Below, one piece after another: positions 45,304 through 57,242 of a DNA stretch of 64,000 nt. This DNA is from Anodontia alba (lineage: Eukaryota; Mollusca; Bivalvia; Lucinida; Lucinidae), in the NCBI GenBank assembly GCA_964016985.1, contig OZ024825.1, positions 27,643,893 through 27,707,892 of the forward strand, read 5' to 3'. Position 1 is the stretch's first letter. Each line of letters starts with the position of its first letter. The position numbers and the translations under genes were made by a program. The notes under the pieces are model-generated. The model saw only the letters and a list, made by a program, of their open reading frames with translations. It was not told the DNA's origin and made no database searches.

Positions 45304-45840
45304 TTTGGCAATTTTCTCATTTCTGTTTACGGTTCAGAGACCTTCATATTTTATGTTACTTTTATCCTAATGTTATCCATCTTGTAACGTAATTTGCAAG
45401 GCGAGAACAATATCCTTGTTTTTAAATCGGACACTTTCATTCCATGGGCAAAATTTGTGCTTTATTTCCTTTTTAATTTCACTAATTGCCTTTCTCCTTT
45501 CTTTGGAAAACAATTTAATATACAGAGCTGTGAACTGCTAGGTGCTTTCACAGTTTCGTATTATCAGTTGGATACGTTACTGCGCCTTTGAATCAATGTA
45601 CATATTCCGCTGTGGGTAAAACCCCGAGACACAATAAGCCACGAGTAATACCGAATTATTACGAATTATGCCGAACTGAAACACCAGTCTGCTACACCAT
45701 TCGCGACGATATGTGCAGGGCTATTACCACTGCTTCTAGTTCTTTTTTTTTTTTTTTTTTTCAACGATGTTCTTTGTTAGCACAAAATTAAGGACTGAAA
45801 CACCAGCAAAACATTTCATTAAAATAGTAGTAATTATATT
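45304..45840 (-). promoter_or_regulatory. Presumed 5' flank of the CACHD1-like gene
   Basis: The region directly upstream of the start codon. No TATA box, CpG island or clear initiator can be assigned by eye; a T-run lies at 45741-45762. Listed only because transcription of exon 1 must begin somewhere near here. Confidence 0.25.
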
Positions 45841-47107
45841 ATGGGGAAACAGACAGATTTAATACTTTTGGATTTCAGTAAGGCATTTGACAAGGTTGCC
45901 CACGAAAAGTTAATTTCCAAATTACATTTCTATGGAATTCGGGGGAACACACTCTTTTGGATTAAGGACTTTTTGGACTCGCGATCTCAAGCAGTGGTTC
46001 TAAATGGGATTAAGTCAGACAAGATAGCTGTGTCATCTGGAGTCCCTCAGGGCTCTGTCCTTGGACCCATTCACTTTCTGGCCTATATAAACGACCTACC
46101 TGACCAGGTGAAGTCCAGAGTTAGGCTTTTTGCAGATGATACGGCCATATACCTAGCTATTAGCTCTGAAGGTGAGTCAATAACACTGCAGAATGACCTT
46201 CACATCCTCGAAAAATAGGAACAACGATAGGACATGAGCTTCAACCCTTCAAAATGCCAGGTCCTGCATATCACAAGAGCTAAATGTCCCATCCAAACCA
46301 AATATATCCTCCATTACACTGTCCTTCAAACAGTCCCATCGGCCAAATATCTAGGAGTTACAATCTCAAATGACATTTCTTGGAGCCCCCATATTGATTT
46401 GATTACCAAGAAAGCTAACCAGACTTTGGGGTTTATTAAACGGAATATTAAGGTCCATAATCAGGACCTCAAATCCACAGCCTACAAAACTCTAGTAAGA
46501 CCCCAGTTGGAGTATGCTTCGACGGTCTGGACTCCCCACACAGCTACAAATATTGCTAAAGTTGAAGCAGTTCAGCGCAGGGCAGCCAGATGGGCTACTC
46601 GTGATTACCAGCGCACCTCTAGTGTAACCCAAATGTTAAAGGACCTAAACTGGCGCACTCTGGAACAACGTCGGATAGACAGTAGATTGATTCTTATGTA
46701 CAAGATCACATATGATCTTGTCGCTATACCTGCAGCAGACTATCTAATTACCAATACAAGGCCATCTAAGTGAAATCACCCCTTGGCATAAAGACAGATT
46801 CCCACCCTCCGTGACTATTACAAGTACACATTCTTTCCCCGTACTATAGTTCACTGGAATGCCTTAGAACAGCACATCCCCGTCCTATCTACTGTGGCAC
46901 AATTCAGCTATACTGTGTGCCAAGTAGTCCATAGCTCACCCTAAACACCCAACACGCTTTTATCTTTTAACTATATTAACTCTTGTTTCACATTTGTATT
47001 TTCTTTTTCTTAACTGTGCACCTCTTTTATTTCAGCTTACCCCCTTTGCACTCGTTACCGAACCCCGTCTGACGTCCTCTTCGGAGGTTAAGACGTAACG
47101 GAAGAAA
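45841..47107 (+). pseudogene. Jockey/CR1-like LINE reverse transcriptase fragment, 5'-truncated
   Basis: The translation shows LLDFSKAFDKVAHEKL, SGVPQGSVLGP, then the FADDT catalytic motif of the RT palm, and later the AKYLGVTISNDISW and LVRPQLEYASTVW regions. Two in-frame TAG codons replace Trp in the LE(K)WE..W.M segment, and TGA/TAA codons follow at about 46771. The copy is dead. Translation resumes to DYYKYTFFPRTIVHWNAL. The body stops near a 3' end at 47107. AATTATA occurs just before (45832-45838) and after (47108-47114), a possible short TSD. Confidence 0.88.
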
Positions 47108-47462
47108 AATTATAAAAGAAATAGAGACATTTAATACTATATAATAGGACATATGCTACCCATCTGTCAATACTATGAGGTAAAAATCCGGATCTTCGCT
47201 GTTTACATGTATCTCAAGATATGTTTAAGGAAAACAGTCATAAAGGCAGTGCGTAGTATTGAATTAGATATGTACAAAGAACTGACCACAAGTAACTTAT
47301 TACAACATGCTTTTCTAAGCTCCTAGGGCAGATTATCGGACTCATAACAGCAATGGAAAACTTATTTCTTAAGATATGCTTTAGAACTCCATTTTCAAAT
47401 TGGCCTTTACAATATACAGAAAAAAAATACATACCTGGCTTTAAATTGATTTAAAGTCGCCT

Positions 47463-47642
<180 letters not shown>

Positions 47643-48395
47643 TCAGCCAGGTATAAAGTTAGCCAGAAAAACATTTGCTGACAAGGCAGACTGCCCAAAT
47701 TTACAACGGGCCATAACTCAGTCATGAACTATTTTTAAAAATTCATTCAAAAGTTAATCTGGTCATCTACTTGTCATTAACAATCTAATCACCAAACAAC
47801 AGGGCTGTAGCTTTAACTGTTTTGTTTTGTTGTTTTTTTTTTAGATATTTTGCTGACAATGTAAAAATGCCCAAATTTACAAAGGGCCATAACTCATGAA
47901 AGTTTTTTTTTTTTCAAAATTTATTCAAAAAGTGAACAGGTCATCTACTATTCACTACCATTCTATTTATCAAGTTTCAAGGGTCTAGCTCCAACAGTTT
48001 TTGAGATATTTTGCTGACAAGATAAAAAATGCCCAAACTTACAAAGGCAATAACTCATGTACTTTTTTTTTTCAAAAGCTAATCAGGTCACCTACTCCTC
48101 ACTACCAATTCATTCACCAAGTTTCAAGGCTGTAGATTCAATACTTTTTGAGATATTTTGCTGAGAAGATTTCATCCCTATTTTTTGCAAAGGGCCATTA
48201 CTCAGAAAAGGGGCATAATCCTGATGAGAAAAATATGTTTCACCTACATTCTCATGAGGAATCCATACATAAAATTTCAAAACCCTAGCATGCATGGTTC
48301 CCAAGTTATGCTATGCATCAAAAGGCGTGACGAACGGACGAACGAAGGCAAACCAATATGCCCCGCTAACTTTTTCAAAGTTGTGGGCATAAAAA
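47643..48395 (+). mobile_element. Tandem-unit element (GGGCCATAACTC type)
   Basis: Four degenerate units of about 140 bp: TTGCTGACAA, TGCCCAAATTTACAAAGGGC, CATAACTCATG, CACCAAGTTTCAAG. Ends CAAAGTTGTGGGCATAAAAA. Same architecture as 9797 and 39476. Confidence 0.65.
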
Positions 48396-48397
48396 AA

Positions 48398-48640
48398 AAA
48401 CGCATTCAACGGGCCTCCATGCATGGCCTACTGGATAAGAGCGCTGACTCCTAATCATTAGGTCTCTCACCGCTGTGGTTCGAGCCTCGCTCGGGTCACA
48501 TGTGAGACGCCAAGTTCTGCATCGGAAGGTCAGGTGGTTTTTCTCCGAGTACTCCGGTTGTCCCTCATCTCTGATTAATGATCGGCTCGTTATAAGTGAA
48601 ATAATCTTGAAAGAGCCTTAAAATCAAAGCCCAAAACCAA
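48398..48640 (+). mobile_element. tRNA-derived SINE (different family)
   Basis: Head GGCCTACTGGATAAGAGCGC (A box) and GTGGTTCGAGCCTCGC (B box), then a core GTTTTTCTCCGAGTACTCCG that recalls conserved central domains of invertebrate SINEs, and the tail AATAATCTTGAAAGAGCC. It sits directly after the preceding element's A-run. Confidence 0.75.
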
Positions 48641-49560
48641 GAAGACGAACCCGCTATCATGAAACATTACAGAAATGTAAAGCACATTAGGCGATAAGCA
48701 GAAGGCATAACTCCGGATTTGCTACTTATGGCCCTTTGAACAATGAAATAATTGGTATTAGTTATACATTGAGTTTGTTATGTAACTCGAAAACCTTTTG
48801 ACATACTTTCATGAAACCTTTACAGAAATGAAAACGAGCAGAAGACAAGAACGATAAGACTGGTTCACTTAGTTTAGGAATTATGTCATTTTGGACATTA
48901 AAACTGGTGATTTGTGTCATTAATCTATGTCCGCCCTGTAACTTGAAAACAATTTGAGATGTTTTCATAAAACTTTACTGAAATGTAAGCACCATTAGTG
49001 GATATACAGAAGTCAAGAACCATACCTCTGACTTTACTATTTTTGATATGAAAGTTTCAAGTTACAGAACAGCACAGAGAAATGGCAAAAATAACCATTA
49101 GAATGTTCAAAGGCCCATAACTTTAATCGTAGGTAAATCAGTTATGCTTCCTGAATTCTGCACGTCGTATTAAGATGCTTTACATTTCTGTAAAGTGTCA
49201 TGAAAATATCTCCAAATGCTTTCAAGTTACATGACAGACACAAGAAATAAATAAAACCACTATTGTCAATGTTTAATGGACCATAATTCCAAAAGTTGTA
49301 AAGTCAGAGTTATTGTTCTTGTCTTTTGACTCATTAGGCTTTTCATTTCTGTAAATTTCAGTTTCATGAAAATATATCAAACTATTTTCAAACAAAAGGA
49401 CGAACTAAAACCACTGTTTTTATTGTTCAAAGGACCATAATTCCAAAAGTAGTAAAGCCAGAGTTATGGCTTCTGTTTTCTGCACATCGCGTTATGGTGC
49501 TTTACATTTCTGCAAAGTTTCATGATAACGGGTATGTCTTTTTTAAAATGACCACTTATA
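48641..49560. repeat. Degenerate array: CATGAAAC / ACAGAAATGTAAAGC units
   Basis: ATTTCTGTAAAGT, TCATGAAAATAT, CAAAGGACCATAATTCCAAAAGT-like words recur in both orientations with a 130-190 bp period. Likely an older tandem-unit element. Confidence 0.5.
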
Positions 49561-49925
49561 TATAGATAACATAATATAAAATTTCTAAAGTTCTATAGAA
49601 ATATAATCGCATATTCAAATATATATTTGGAAGAAGACCACATATAAGTATATCTTAGCATCTTTTACTGAGCCATAAAGTGTCTTTCTTAATTTGAAAT
49701 GCAGTAAATACCATGTAAAATTGCAGTATTCATACATACAGATCGAGAAATTCTTACACCAAATATATAGAAACAAGTTAAAAAGTGAAGATATTTTACT
49801 CTATTTCCATACAAATTAATTCCTTTCTCAATATACAATTTCCTGAGATGACGACATATATAAGTGTGATCTAATGAGACGTATACGCTTCCGTAATAAT
49901 GAAAAAAAATCTGTTCTGTGACTTT

Positions 49926-49929
49926 CACA

Positions 49930-50008
<79 letters not shown>
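49926..50008. repeat. (CA)n(TA)n microsatellite
   Basis: About 72 bp of CA followed by four TA pairs. Confidence 0.97.
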
Positions 50009-50060
50009 GGTATTTCCCACAATGGTGGTTGTGAGGGAAAACATTAGCGCACCTATGAAA

Positions 50061-50700
50061 CAAGAGGACCATTGTGGTCCTATATCGTTTACCTGAGCTT
50101 TGACAGATTTGCATACTTAATATTGAGTTTTACACAAGCAGATTGCTGTAAGATTTTTGTATAAACTTTATATTCCAGAGTGACATGATGGTCCTACAAA
50201 ATGGAATAACAATGTCAATGCCTCATTTTTTTATCAGATCTTTAAACAACTTCCAAAGAATACCATTCAAGGATCATACCATCCAAGTTTGATCAAAATC
50301 CATACAATAAAGAAAGTGTGGTTAGATGGAAGGATGGACAACGAAAACGGATGGTGACCGATCACAATTACTCAGGTGAGATAACATGTGACCCCGGGAG
50401 TAAGCAATTTTTGACCCCAGTAATTTGAATAATCTTGATAAAGGTTTACTAGATGAAGCTACATACCAAATATCAAAGGCCTGGGCTTTCTAGTTTTACA
50501 CAAGAAGAATTTTAAAGCTTTTCCTTATATGACACTATGTAAAACAAGTGACCCCTGTGTTGGGGCCATTTTTGACCCCAGGGCTACAATTATAACAATC
50601 TTGGTACAGGCCTACTAGATGAAACTACACACCAAATATCGAAAGGGTCCTCTACCTCATCTGTGAAACATCACAGTGAAACACATATAATAAAAACACT
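50061..50700 (+). mobile_element. K-type element, partial
   Basis: ACAAGAGGACCATTGTGGTC leader (palindromic GGACCATTGTGGTCC) and CGATCACAATTACTCAGGTG near 50370. Then two GTGACCCC...TTTTTGACCCCAG units with CTAGATGAA(G/A)CTACA. Confidence 0.6.
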
Positions 50701-51000
50701 GTGATGAAACAAAGCAAAATGCTCAATGACGATCTGAAGCCAGAACACAAGAAAACTACAAACAGGAGCACGATGAGCCGGACCCCAGACATTGATAGTC
50801 AGGCACCGACCATCTGAAACAGATTGAGGAGGGAGCCGTCATTTAGTCTGAGGACCAACCCATCGTTGTGCAATTAAAGAGGGAAGCAAAACTATCAAAT
50901 ATAACTGGATTAACAACCATGCAAAGATGTAAAGACCATAAAGTATATGATGTGTCTAAACGTAATAAAAATTATTGCATAAAAAGCAGTGTCGCACGTT
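50701..51000. other. Unassigned sequence
   Basis: Moderate GC, no stop-free frame of note and no repeat recognised; could be old retroelement sequence. Confidence 0.25.
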
Positions 51001-51004
51001 ATTA

Positions 51005-51078
51005 ACAGCCGTGCATTAACCGGCGAAAAGCCGTGTATTAACAAGGCAATTCACGCGCTGTTAATGCACGGCTACGTA
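51005..51078. repeat. CCGTGCATTAAC palindromic repeat
   Basis: AGCCGTGCATTAACCGG, GCCGTGTATTAAC and the inverse GTTAATGCACGGCT. A hairpin-capable stretch rich in CpG. Confidence 0.5.
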
Positions 51079-51271
51079 ATATTCAATATGCTCGTACCGG
51101 GGCCACAGAATTGCTGCCGTCACGAGATAAGTACTGCCCTGCCCTTGAACTAGCATAGTCCGTGGACAGCGTTCGCGCGACATCGGGGAAAAGGCGAAAC
51201 AAATTAATGCAAGAAATAACGCGAAATGTAGCAATGTTTTCAGCATTTATGCAATAATAGCGATCGAACAG

Positions 51272-51392
51272 GGTTTTTCAATGAATTAACATTCGCCAGG
51301 TCCCTTGGGAGGTGTTGAAAACCGCGGTCTTCGGCCTCGGTTTTCAACACCTCCCACGAGACCTGGCGAATGTTAATGCATGAAAAACCATG
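51272..51392. mobile_element. Near-perfect CpG-containing palindrome
   Basis: Arms of about 55 bp: AACATTCGCCAGGTCCCTTG, GGAGGTGTTGAAAACCGCGG around TCTTCGG, then CCTCGGTTTTCAACACCTCC, ACGAGACCTGGCGAATGTT. Probably a MITE; single copy here. Confidence 0.7.
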
Positions 51393-51409
51393 TTTGATCC
51401 CTATATTGA

Positions 51410-51795
51410 ATGGCAAACAGTGTAGATCTTAAACAATGACCGCGTTCTCTGCCGTATGATCCGGGTCTGTAGAATTTGCTCAGGCCTATCCCTCCGAATA
51501 TACAGTGTAAATAGATCAAAATACGGTATGGAAAGATGACGTGTGTTACAAGTATTGCAGGAAGAAAGTGTTTACTTTCCGTGGACACCTGGCACCACCT
51601 TTGGTTACTGAAGGTTCAAGTGTTTAATTTGCTACCCTATTTAACTCTAAACATTCGAACACATTAACTTCTTACCATATTTATCCTAAAACTTGGATAA
51701 ATCCACTGTACTACCTATTGATATGTGGCCTCTGAACCGGACCTACACATTTTTTTCTCAGACCTCACTGTTCCGAAGGTAAACACATAGCTTAC
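51410..51795. mobile_element. Two decayed D-family MITE pieces
   Basis: GCAAACAGTGTAGATCTTAA with TGATCCGGGTCTGTAGAATT (51410-51510). CTATTTAACTCTAAACATTC with CTACCTATTGATATGTGGCC (51634-51795). Confidence 0.5.
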
Positions 51796-51799
51796 CAGT

Positions 51800-52230
51800 T
51801 CTTTCTTCCTGTATGAACTAATGGATTTTCGGCCACTGAAAATTGGAACTGCTTTTTCTGATTTTCTCTGTTTTACCGAATGATATTCAGTCAATAATTA
51901 TAAACACCCGGACAATGGGAAATAACTATTGACTCCCCTGAGTACTCTCTGTAAACAAGAAGGTCCAAATAATTGGATACTCTGCTTTTATCATTAGCAT
52001 CTCCATTAAGGATATTTGCCTTTTCCTTAAGAAATGTAACTTAAACGGGGTCATATGCATGAAAAGCTTCCAAGATATCAAAACGAAACATTGTCTGTGC
52101 TATAAAATATATAATGTCAATAAATCTTTCAAATGGAAGTGAAAAATATTTAAGTTAAAAATCTGTTAATTCCACTGAGGACCTAAGATGATAAAAATAG
52201 AGGATTCCAATTAGAAGGACAAAGTTAGTA
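51800..52230. other. Unassigned sequence
   Basis: No recognised repeat or coding signal. Confidence 0.3.
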
Positions 52231-52311
52231 TTTGGTCTGTCTTGCACTACCTATCAAAGGAGATAATAGAGAAAAACATTTGCCATCTCTCATTAAGCAT
52301 CATCTTACATT

Positions 52312-52316
<5 letters not shown>

Positions 52317-52384
<68 letters not shown>
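52317..52384. repeat. (CT)n microsatellite
   Basis: Sixty-eight bases of pure TC repeat. Confidence 0.97.
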
Positions 52385-52386
<2 letters not shown>

Positions 52387-52388
52387 GA

Positions 52389-52597
52389 CTACTGTATTTA
52401 CCCTAAATATTCGAACACCTTAACTCCTTTATTCTTGTCCTGACGTTTTAAGAAGTCCATTTGACTACCAAATACAGTGTCTAAAACTGCTATATGAGGT
52501 GCAAACAGTGTAGACTCAGATCATATGCCCCGTTATGTGGCGTCTAATAAGGGTCTACAAAGTTTGCGCAGGTTTGTCTGTCCAAATACTTGGGATA
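52389..52597. mobile_element. D-family MITE
   Basis: ACTGTATTTACCCTAAATAT...CTGTCCAAATACTTGGGATA, core GACTCAGATCATATGCCCCG and inverse. Directly follows the CT tract. Confidence 0.65.
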
Positions 52598-52675
52598 AGC
52601 GTCATAAGAAAAGGTGTCTTCGGGGACAAGAAAAGGAGATCAGCTATGACACGCACAATCTCATAACGGTTTATG

Positions 52676-52776
<101 letters not shown>

Positions 52777-52910
52777 TCCAAGATACTATAAGCGGACACA
52801 GCGACTGTTGTAACCAGACCGCGCGATGCACATGATGATTTGGTTTGGGCCTTCGCTGTCCGTATATTCCTCGAAGACACATTTTCCCATGGAGTGTCTC
52901 ATATACATGT

Positions 52911-53548
<638 letters not shown>

Positions 53549-53757
53549 CTACCGTTTTTACCCTAAGTATTCTTACACCTGATCACCTTACCATACTTGT
53601 CCTAAAACCAGAACAAGTCCAGTTTACTATCTGTTGAAGTTATAAAATGCGACTACATGAGTCACTAACAGTGTAGTCCTCTGTTCAGACGCCGCGTTCT
53701 GCGTCTACATTGTTTTGCTCAGGCCTACCTGTCCGAAAACTTAGGGTAAATACGGTG
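53549..53757. mobile_element. D-family MITE, near complete
   Basis: TACCGTTTTTACCCTAAGTA...AAACTTAGGGTAAATACGGT gives the clearest D terminal inverted repeats. The centre is CAGACGCCGCGTTCTGCGTC. Confidence 0.75.
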
Positions 53758-54125
53758 TGCGAAGAGGGAAAGATCCAGACCAGCTAGCAAAACCACATAA
53801 TCTGATAAAGCTTTTTAGTTATACATCGATATATTCTACAATAAAAAAAGCTTCTGTAAGCGGAGAGCAGAGGCCTGATTTACACCGCGCGAATGTTTAG
53901 GCTGAGCTTGGCTTGCGTTGTCCGCACACCTACTCTAAAATGAAAGAATTTGCTCTCCTTTACAGTAGACCCCTTTTCATAAGGTCTTGTAAAGCAATGA
54001 AACGTGATGACACAAGGCTGCTATTAGCGGAGCGCTAAGACTTGAACGAACTAACCTCAGGATGTTTTATGGGCGCACTAGTCAGCGAATCACTAACTAC
54101 CTATTTCCCCTAAATATTGGTTCGC
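53758..54125. other. Decayed repeat mosaic
   Basis: AGAATTTGCTCTCCTTTACA and GTAGACCCCTTTT (about 53945) are remains of the 15643-type MITE; CTAAATATTGGTTCGCC (54110) is a D left end. The rest is unassigned. Confidence 0.35.
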
Positions 54126-54139
54126 CTTCACTCCTTATC

Positions 54140-54440
54140 AGCCAGCTTCCATAGCGCAGTCGCCAGCGTGTCTGACTGCAGATCCAGGGGATCTCAAGTT
54201 CGAATCCCAGCTTGGCCACATAACTTTCGTGGACCATGGAATTATTGCTACGGTCGTTCTCTTCTTCCGCTGATTAAAGAAGGGCAGTTATTAATTACTG
54301 GCGAAAGTATTTGCACAAGTACTATTTAACGGCTTTAGAGGGCTATGTCTGTCCAGGAAAAGTGTAAGTAGGTTAACTGACCGGCTCGACATGGCCTTTA
54401 TAGTGTAGACTTGGCTCAGTGTAAAACACAAATTTCAATT
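54140..54440 (+). mobile_element. Chimeric tRNA-headed SINE with F-type body
   Basis: Head GCTTCCATAGCGCAGTCGCC with B box AGTTCGAATCCCAGC, different from the F head. The body CGGTCGTTCTCTTCTTCCGC, GAAGGGCAGTTATTAATTAC and TTAACTGACCGGCTCGACAT matches SINE F. Confidence 0.75.
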
Positions 54441-54631
54441 CACTTCTTACCATACTTGTCATAGGATTCATGGATTTGAACAATATAATTTATCAAAGTC
54501 AAGTTGATCTTGGAAACAAAGAACATATAAAGAAATAAAATCGAAGTTTCAATATCATTTAGACTCTTCGTATGATAGCGTAGATTACAGTGCTACATAC
54601 GCCCCACTACAGATGAATGTTTACTGTCGTG

Positions 54632-54826
54632 TCAAAGGTGAGACGAGTCCACCTTAAATCCGTATTTGGGTAAAACATAACTAAATATAGCATCTCGGCC
54701 CTTTTCGGTTATATTCGTGAGGCATTCGGTAATGTCGCCTCGAACATATCTGAAATATAAAGTCTTGATATCACTGGACAAATTGGTGTATTGGATACAT
54801 TCATAGTCATCAAAACCAACAAGCAA
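54632..54826 (-). other. Possible terminal exon or gene fragment
   Basis: A minus-strand open frame of 64 residues has non-repetitive, protein-like composition and ends in a stop at 54632. Inside it is an acceptor-like TATATTTCAG, after which 39 codons (from YVRGDITECL) run to the stop. No family is recognised and no upstream exon was found. It could be a real last exon of a gene to the right, a retroelement remnant, or chance. Confidence 0.25.
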
Positions 54827-55046
54827 GATTGTGTATGGGCACTATGTACGTTTGTGTCAATATCACTAGTATTTATTTTATTACTTTGTATACCTTTACA
54901 AGGCACAATAGAAGTCATGGTCATCCACTGCATCCGGGCTTAGCTCCAGATGTCCTGACACTGTCTTGCCCTCTGGATCCAGCTAGGCCAGGACGAGAGA
55001 GTGAGGTTGATTGCGCGCCTCTCCCTCACTATAATCCAATTCACAG

Positions 55047-55094
55047 CGCATGTCATCTTAATCAGCAACGCGCATGTCATCTTAATCAGCAATA
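55047..55094. repeat. 24-bp tandem duplication
   Basis: GCGCATGTCATCTTAATCAG plus CAAC repeated once, immediately adjacent, with one mismatch. Confidence 0.85.
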
Positions 55095-55137
55095 CACATT
55101 CACAGCAAGCACACATATGCGTCATATAAAAGCCCAG

Positions 55138-55379
55138 GGCCCAGTTGTTCAAAGCGTCGTTAGCTTAACGAGCTCGTTAAGGGTCATTTCGTAACTGTTT
55201 TAGCGGATTCAATACACAATATTCTGATATTTTTTGCTGAAAAAAAATGTGAGTAGCTTTTGCACTGCAAAAGCTACTCACATTTTTTCAGCAAAAAATT
55301 CAGCATATTTGCGTATCACTTGATGTAAATTTTAACGATTCGTTAACTAACGACATCGTTAGTTTTGAACAACTGGGCC
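55138..55379. mobile_element. G-family MITE
   Basis: GGCCCAGTTGTTCAAAGCGT...TTTGAACAACTGGG; perfect central hairpin GTGAGTAGCTTTTGCACTGC. Abuts the LINE fragment that follows. Confidence 0.85.
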
Positions 55380-55381
55380 TG

Positions 55382-56780
55382 ATCTTTACAGCACGACAGC
55401 TTCAAGAAAAATGCGAGGAACAGGATGTGGACCTCTACATGACCTTTGTCGACCTTACCAAAGCATTTGACACAGTCAGTCGTGAGGGACTTTGGAAAAT
55501 TATGGCAAAGTTTGGCTGTCCTGCCAAATTCATGGCAATGGTGCGGCAGTTCCATGATGGTATGCTGCAAGGGTCCAAAATGATGACGAGTTTTTCTGAT
55601 CCATTCCCTGTGACAAATGGAGTTCAGCAAGCTGTGTACTAGCTTCAACACTGTTCAGCATGATGTTTTCTGCCATGCTTACAGATGCTTTCCAGGATGG
55701 TGACAATGGTTATACCTATTAGGTATCGCTTTGATGGAGAAACTTTTCAACCTAAGAAGGTTGCAAGCTAAATCCAAGGTGCAGACAGAGGTGCTAGATG
55801 AGTTTATCTTTGCTGATGACATGGCAAAGGGTGCTCCAACAGAAGAAAAAATGCAAAAATGCAAAAAAGGTGTGGATCAAGTATATATCTGGTTCATGTG
55901 ACAGCTATGATCTCACAATCAGCATAAAAAAGACTGAAGTAGTATATTAACCAGCACCTGGAAAGCCTTACAAGGAGCCTACCGTCACAGTGAAAGGTTA
56001 ACGACTGCAAGTGGTAGACAAGTTCACCTACCTTGGAAGACAATTGTCTAGTGTTGTGCACATTGATGATGAAGTCAATGCTAGGATTGCCAAAGCTAGT
56101 GCAGCATTTGGCCGGCTACGTGGAACTGGAATCAGACTTGACATAAAGCTGAAAGTATACAGATCGGTGGTGCTGCCAACACTATTATACCATGCGAAAC
56201 TTGGACAGTTTACCAACGGCATGCCAAAAGACTGAACCGCTTCCATACCAAGCTGTCTTAGAAAACTTCTAAAGATCAAGTGGCAAGACAGAATTCCAGA
56301 CACAGAAGTCCTGAAAAGAACAGGATGCAGAGTGTACATACTCTTCTGAAATTGGCATAGTTAAGATGGACAAGCCATGTTACCAGAATGCCTGATGAAC
56401 GTTTGCCAAAGAAAATCCTCTATGGAGTACTACAAGTTGGAAAACGCTCCCATGGTGGTCAGAAGAAGCGATACAAGGACACCTCAAAGCCTCCCTTAAA
56501 GACTTCAACATACCAACAGAGTCGTGGGAACAGATTGCTGGGATCGAACAAAGTGGCGAGGCTCATATGAAGGGGAGCTGGTGAATATGAAGCAAAACGA
56601 GGCCAGCGAAGCCGAGCAGAAACGTGCACAGCGGAAAGCCAGGGCTAATGCATCACCAAAAGAGCTTTATTACTTCTATCTGCAAAAGGCAGTAAGAACT
56701 AAGATTGGTCTTATCAGCCATCTTAGAACACACAAATAATAACACATCACACAGTTGATTAGGATTGGTCATATATCGTT
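55382..56780 (+). pseudogene. Non-LTR retrotransposon fragment, frameshifted
   Basis: Shows VDLTKAFDTVSREGLWKIMA (RT motif with catalytic-region Asp), then a damaged FADDMAKGAP (position of the YADD box), VDKFTYLGRQLS, INARIAKAS-type and [20 protein letters not shown] segments. The C-terminus lies near 56690-56739, where the zinc-finger cysteines seen in the copy at 28395 are degraded (NLQKAVRTKIGL). Multiple stops and frameshifts. The 3' UTR AATAACACATCACACAGTTG is shared with 28395-29172. Starts abruptly beside a G element. Confidence 0.85.
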
Positions 56781-57240
56781 GGGATTTTAAATATTTATTA
56801 ATTATTTTTTCATATTTTCTTTGCTCAAATATTACAATTAAAGTCAATCATATTACATACACAAACTATAAAATATCAGTTAAATCAGAATCACAGCCAA
56901 ATTAGCAGCCTCATCACCGGTGTCTGAGGCCCCACCAACCCTGCACGTCTCTCTCTCGCTTGCCGTATCAGTCTCGTAGGAATAATAACAAATTAATGAA
57001 AAACAGTTTTGTAAAAACTGAATATTCTTTTCATGTCAATGACTTAACATGGTTTGAGGCAGGGTATAAGAAAATCCATAGAATGCTATATGGGTAAGGT
57101 CAATGCTCATTACGGCCCTACAGCAGCCACAATATGACCACGATCTTTAATTGATATGGTTGAGATTTTTCATAGTGTGCAAAAGCAAATACGCGAAAAG
57201 GCAAACGGATAAACCGAAGCGACGAGGCGGAACGAGGGCG
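56781..57240. other. Unassigned sequence
   Basis: No recognised feature; AT-rich, with a CT-rich patch near 56950. Confidence 0.3.
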
Positions 57241-57242
57241 CA

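Noticed and set aside
44905..44979. Extension of exon 1 to the stop at 44905
   Set aside because: The donor GTTAGT after ATGCAG and the phase-0 exon 2 give a better product; the 24 extra codons are not family-like.
45394..45591. 65-residue ORF upstream of exon 1
   Set aside because: It is on the opposite strand, without recognisable domain, splice context or repeat-independent support.
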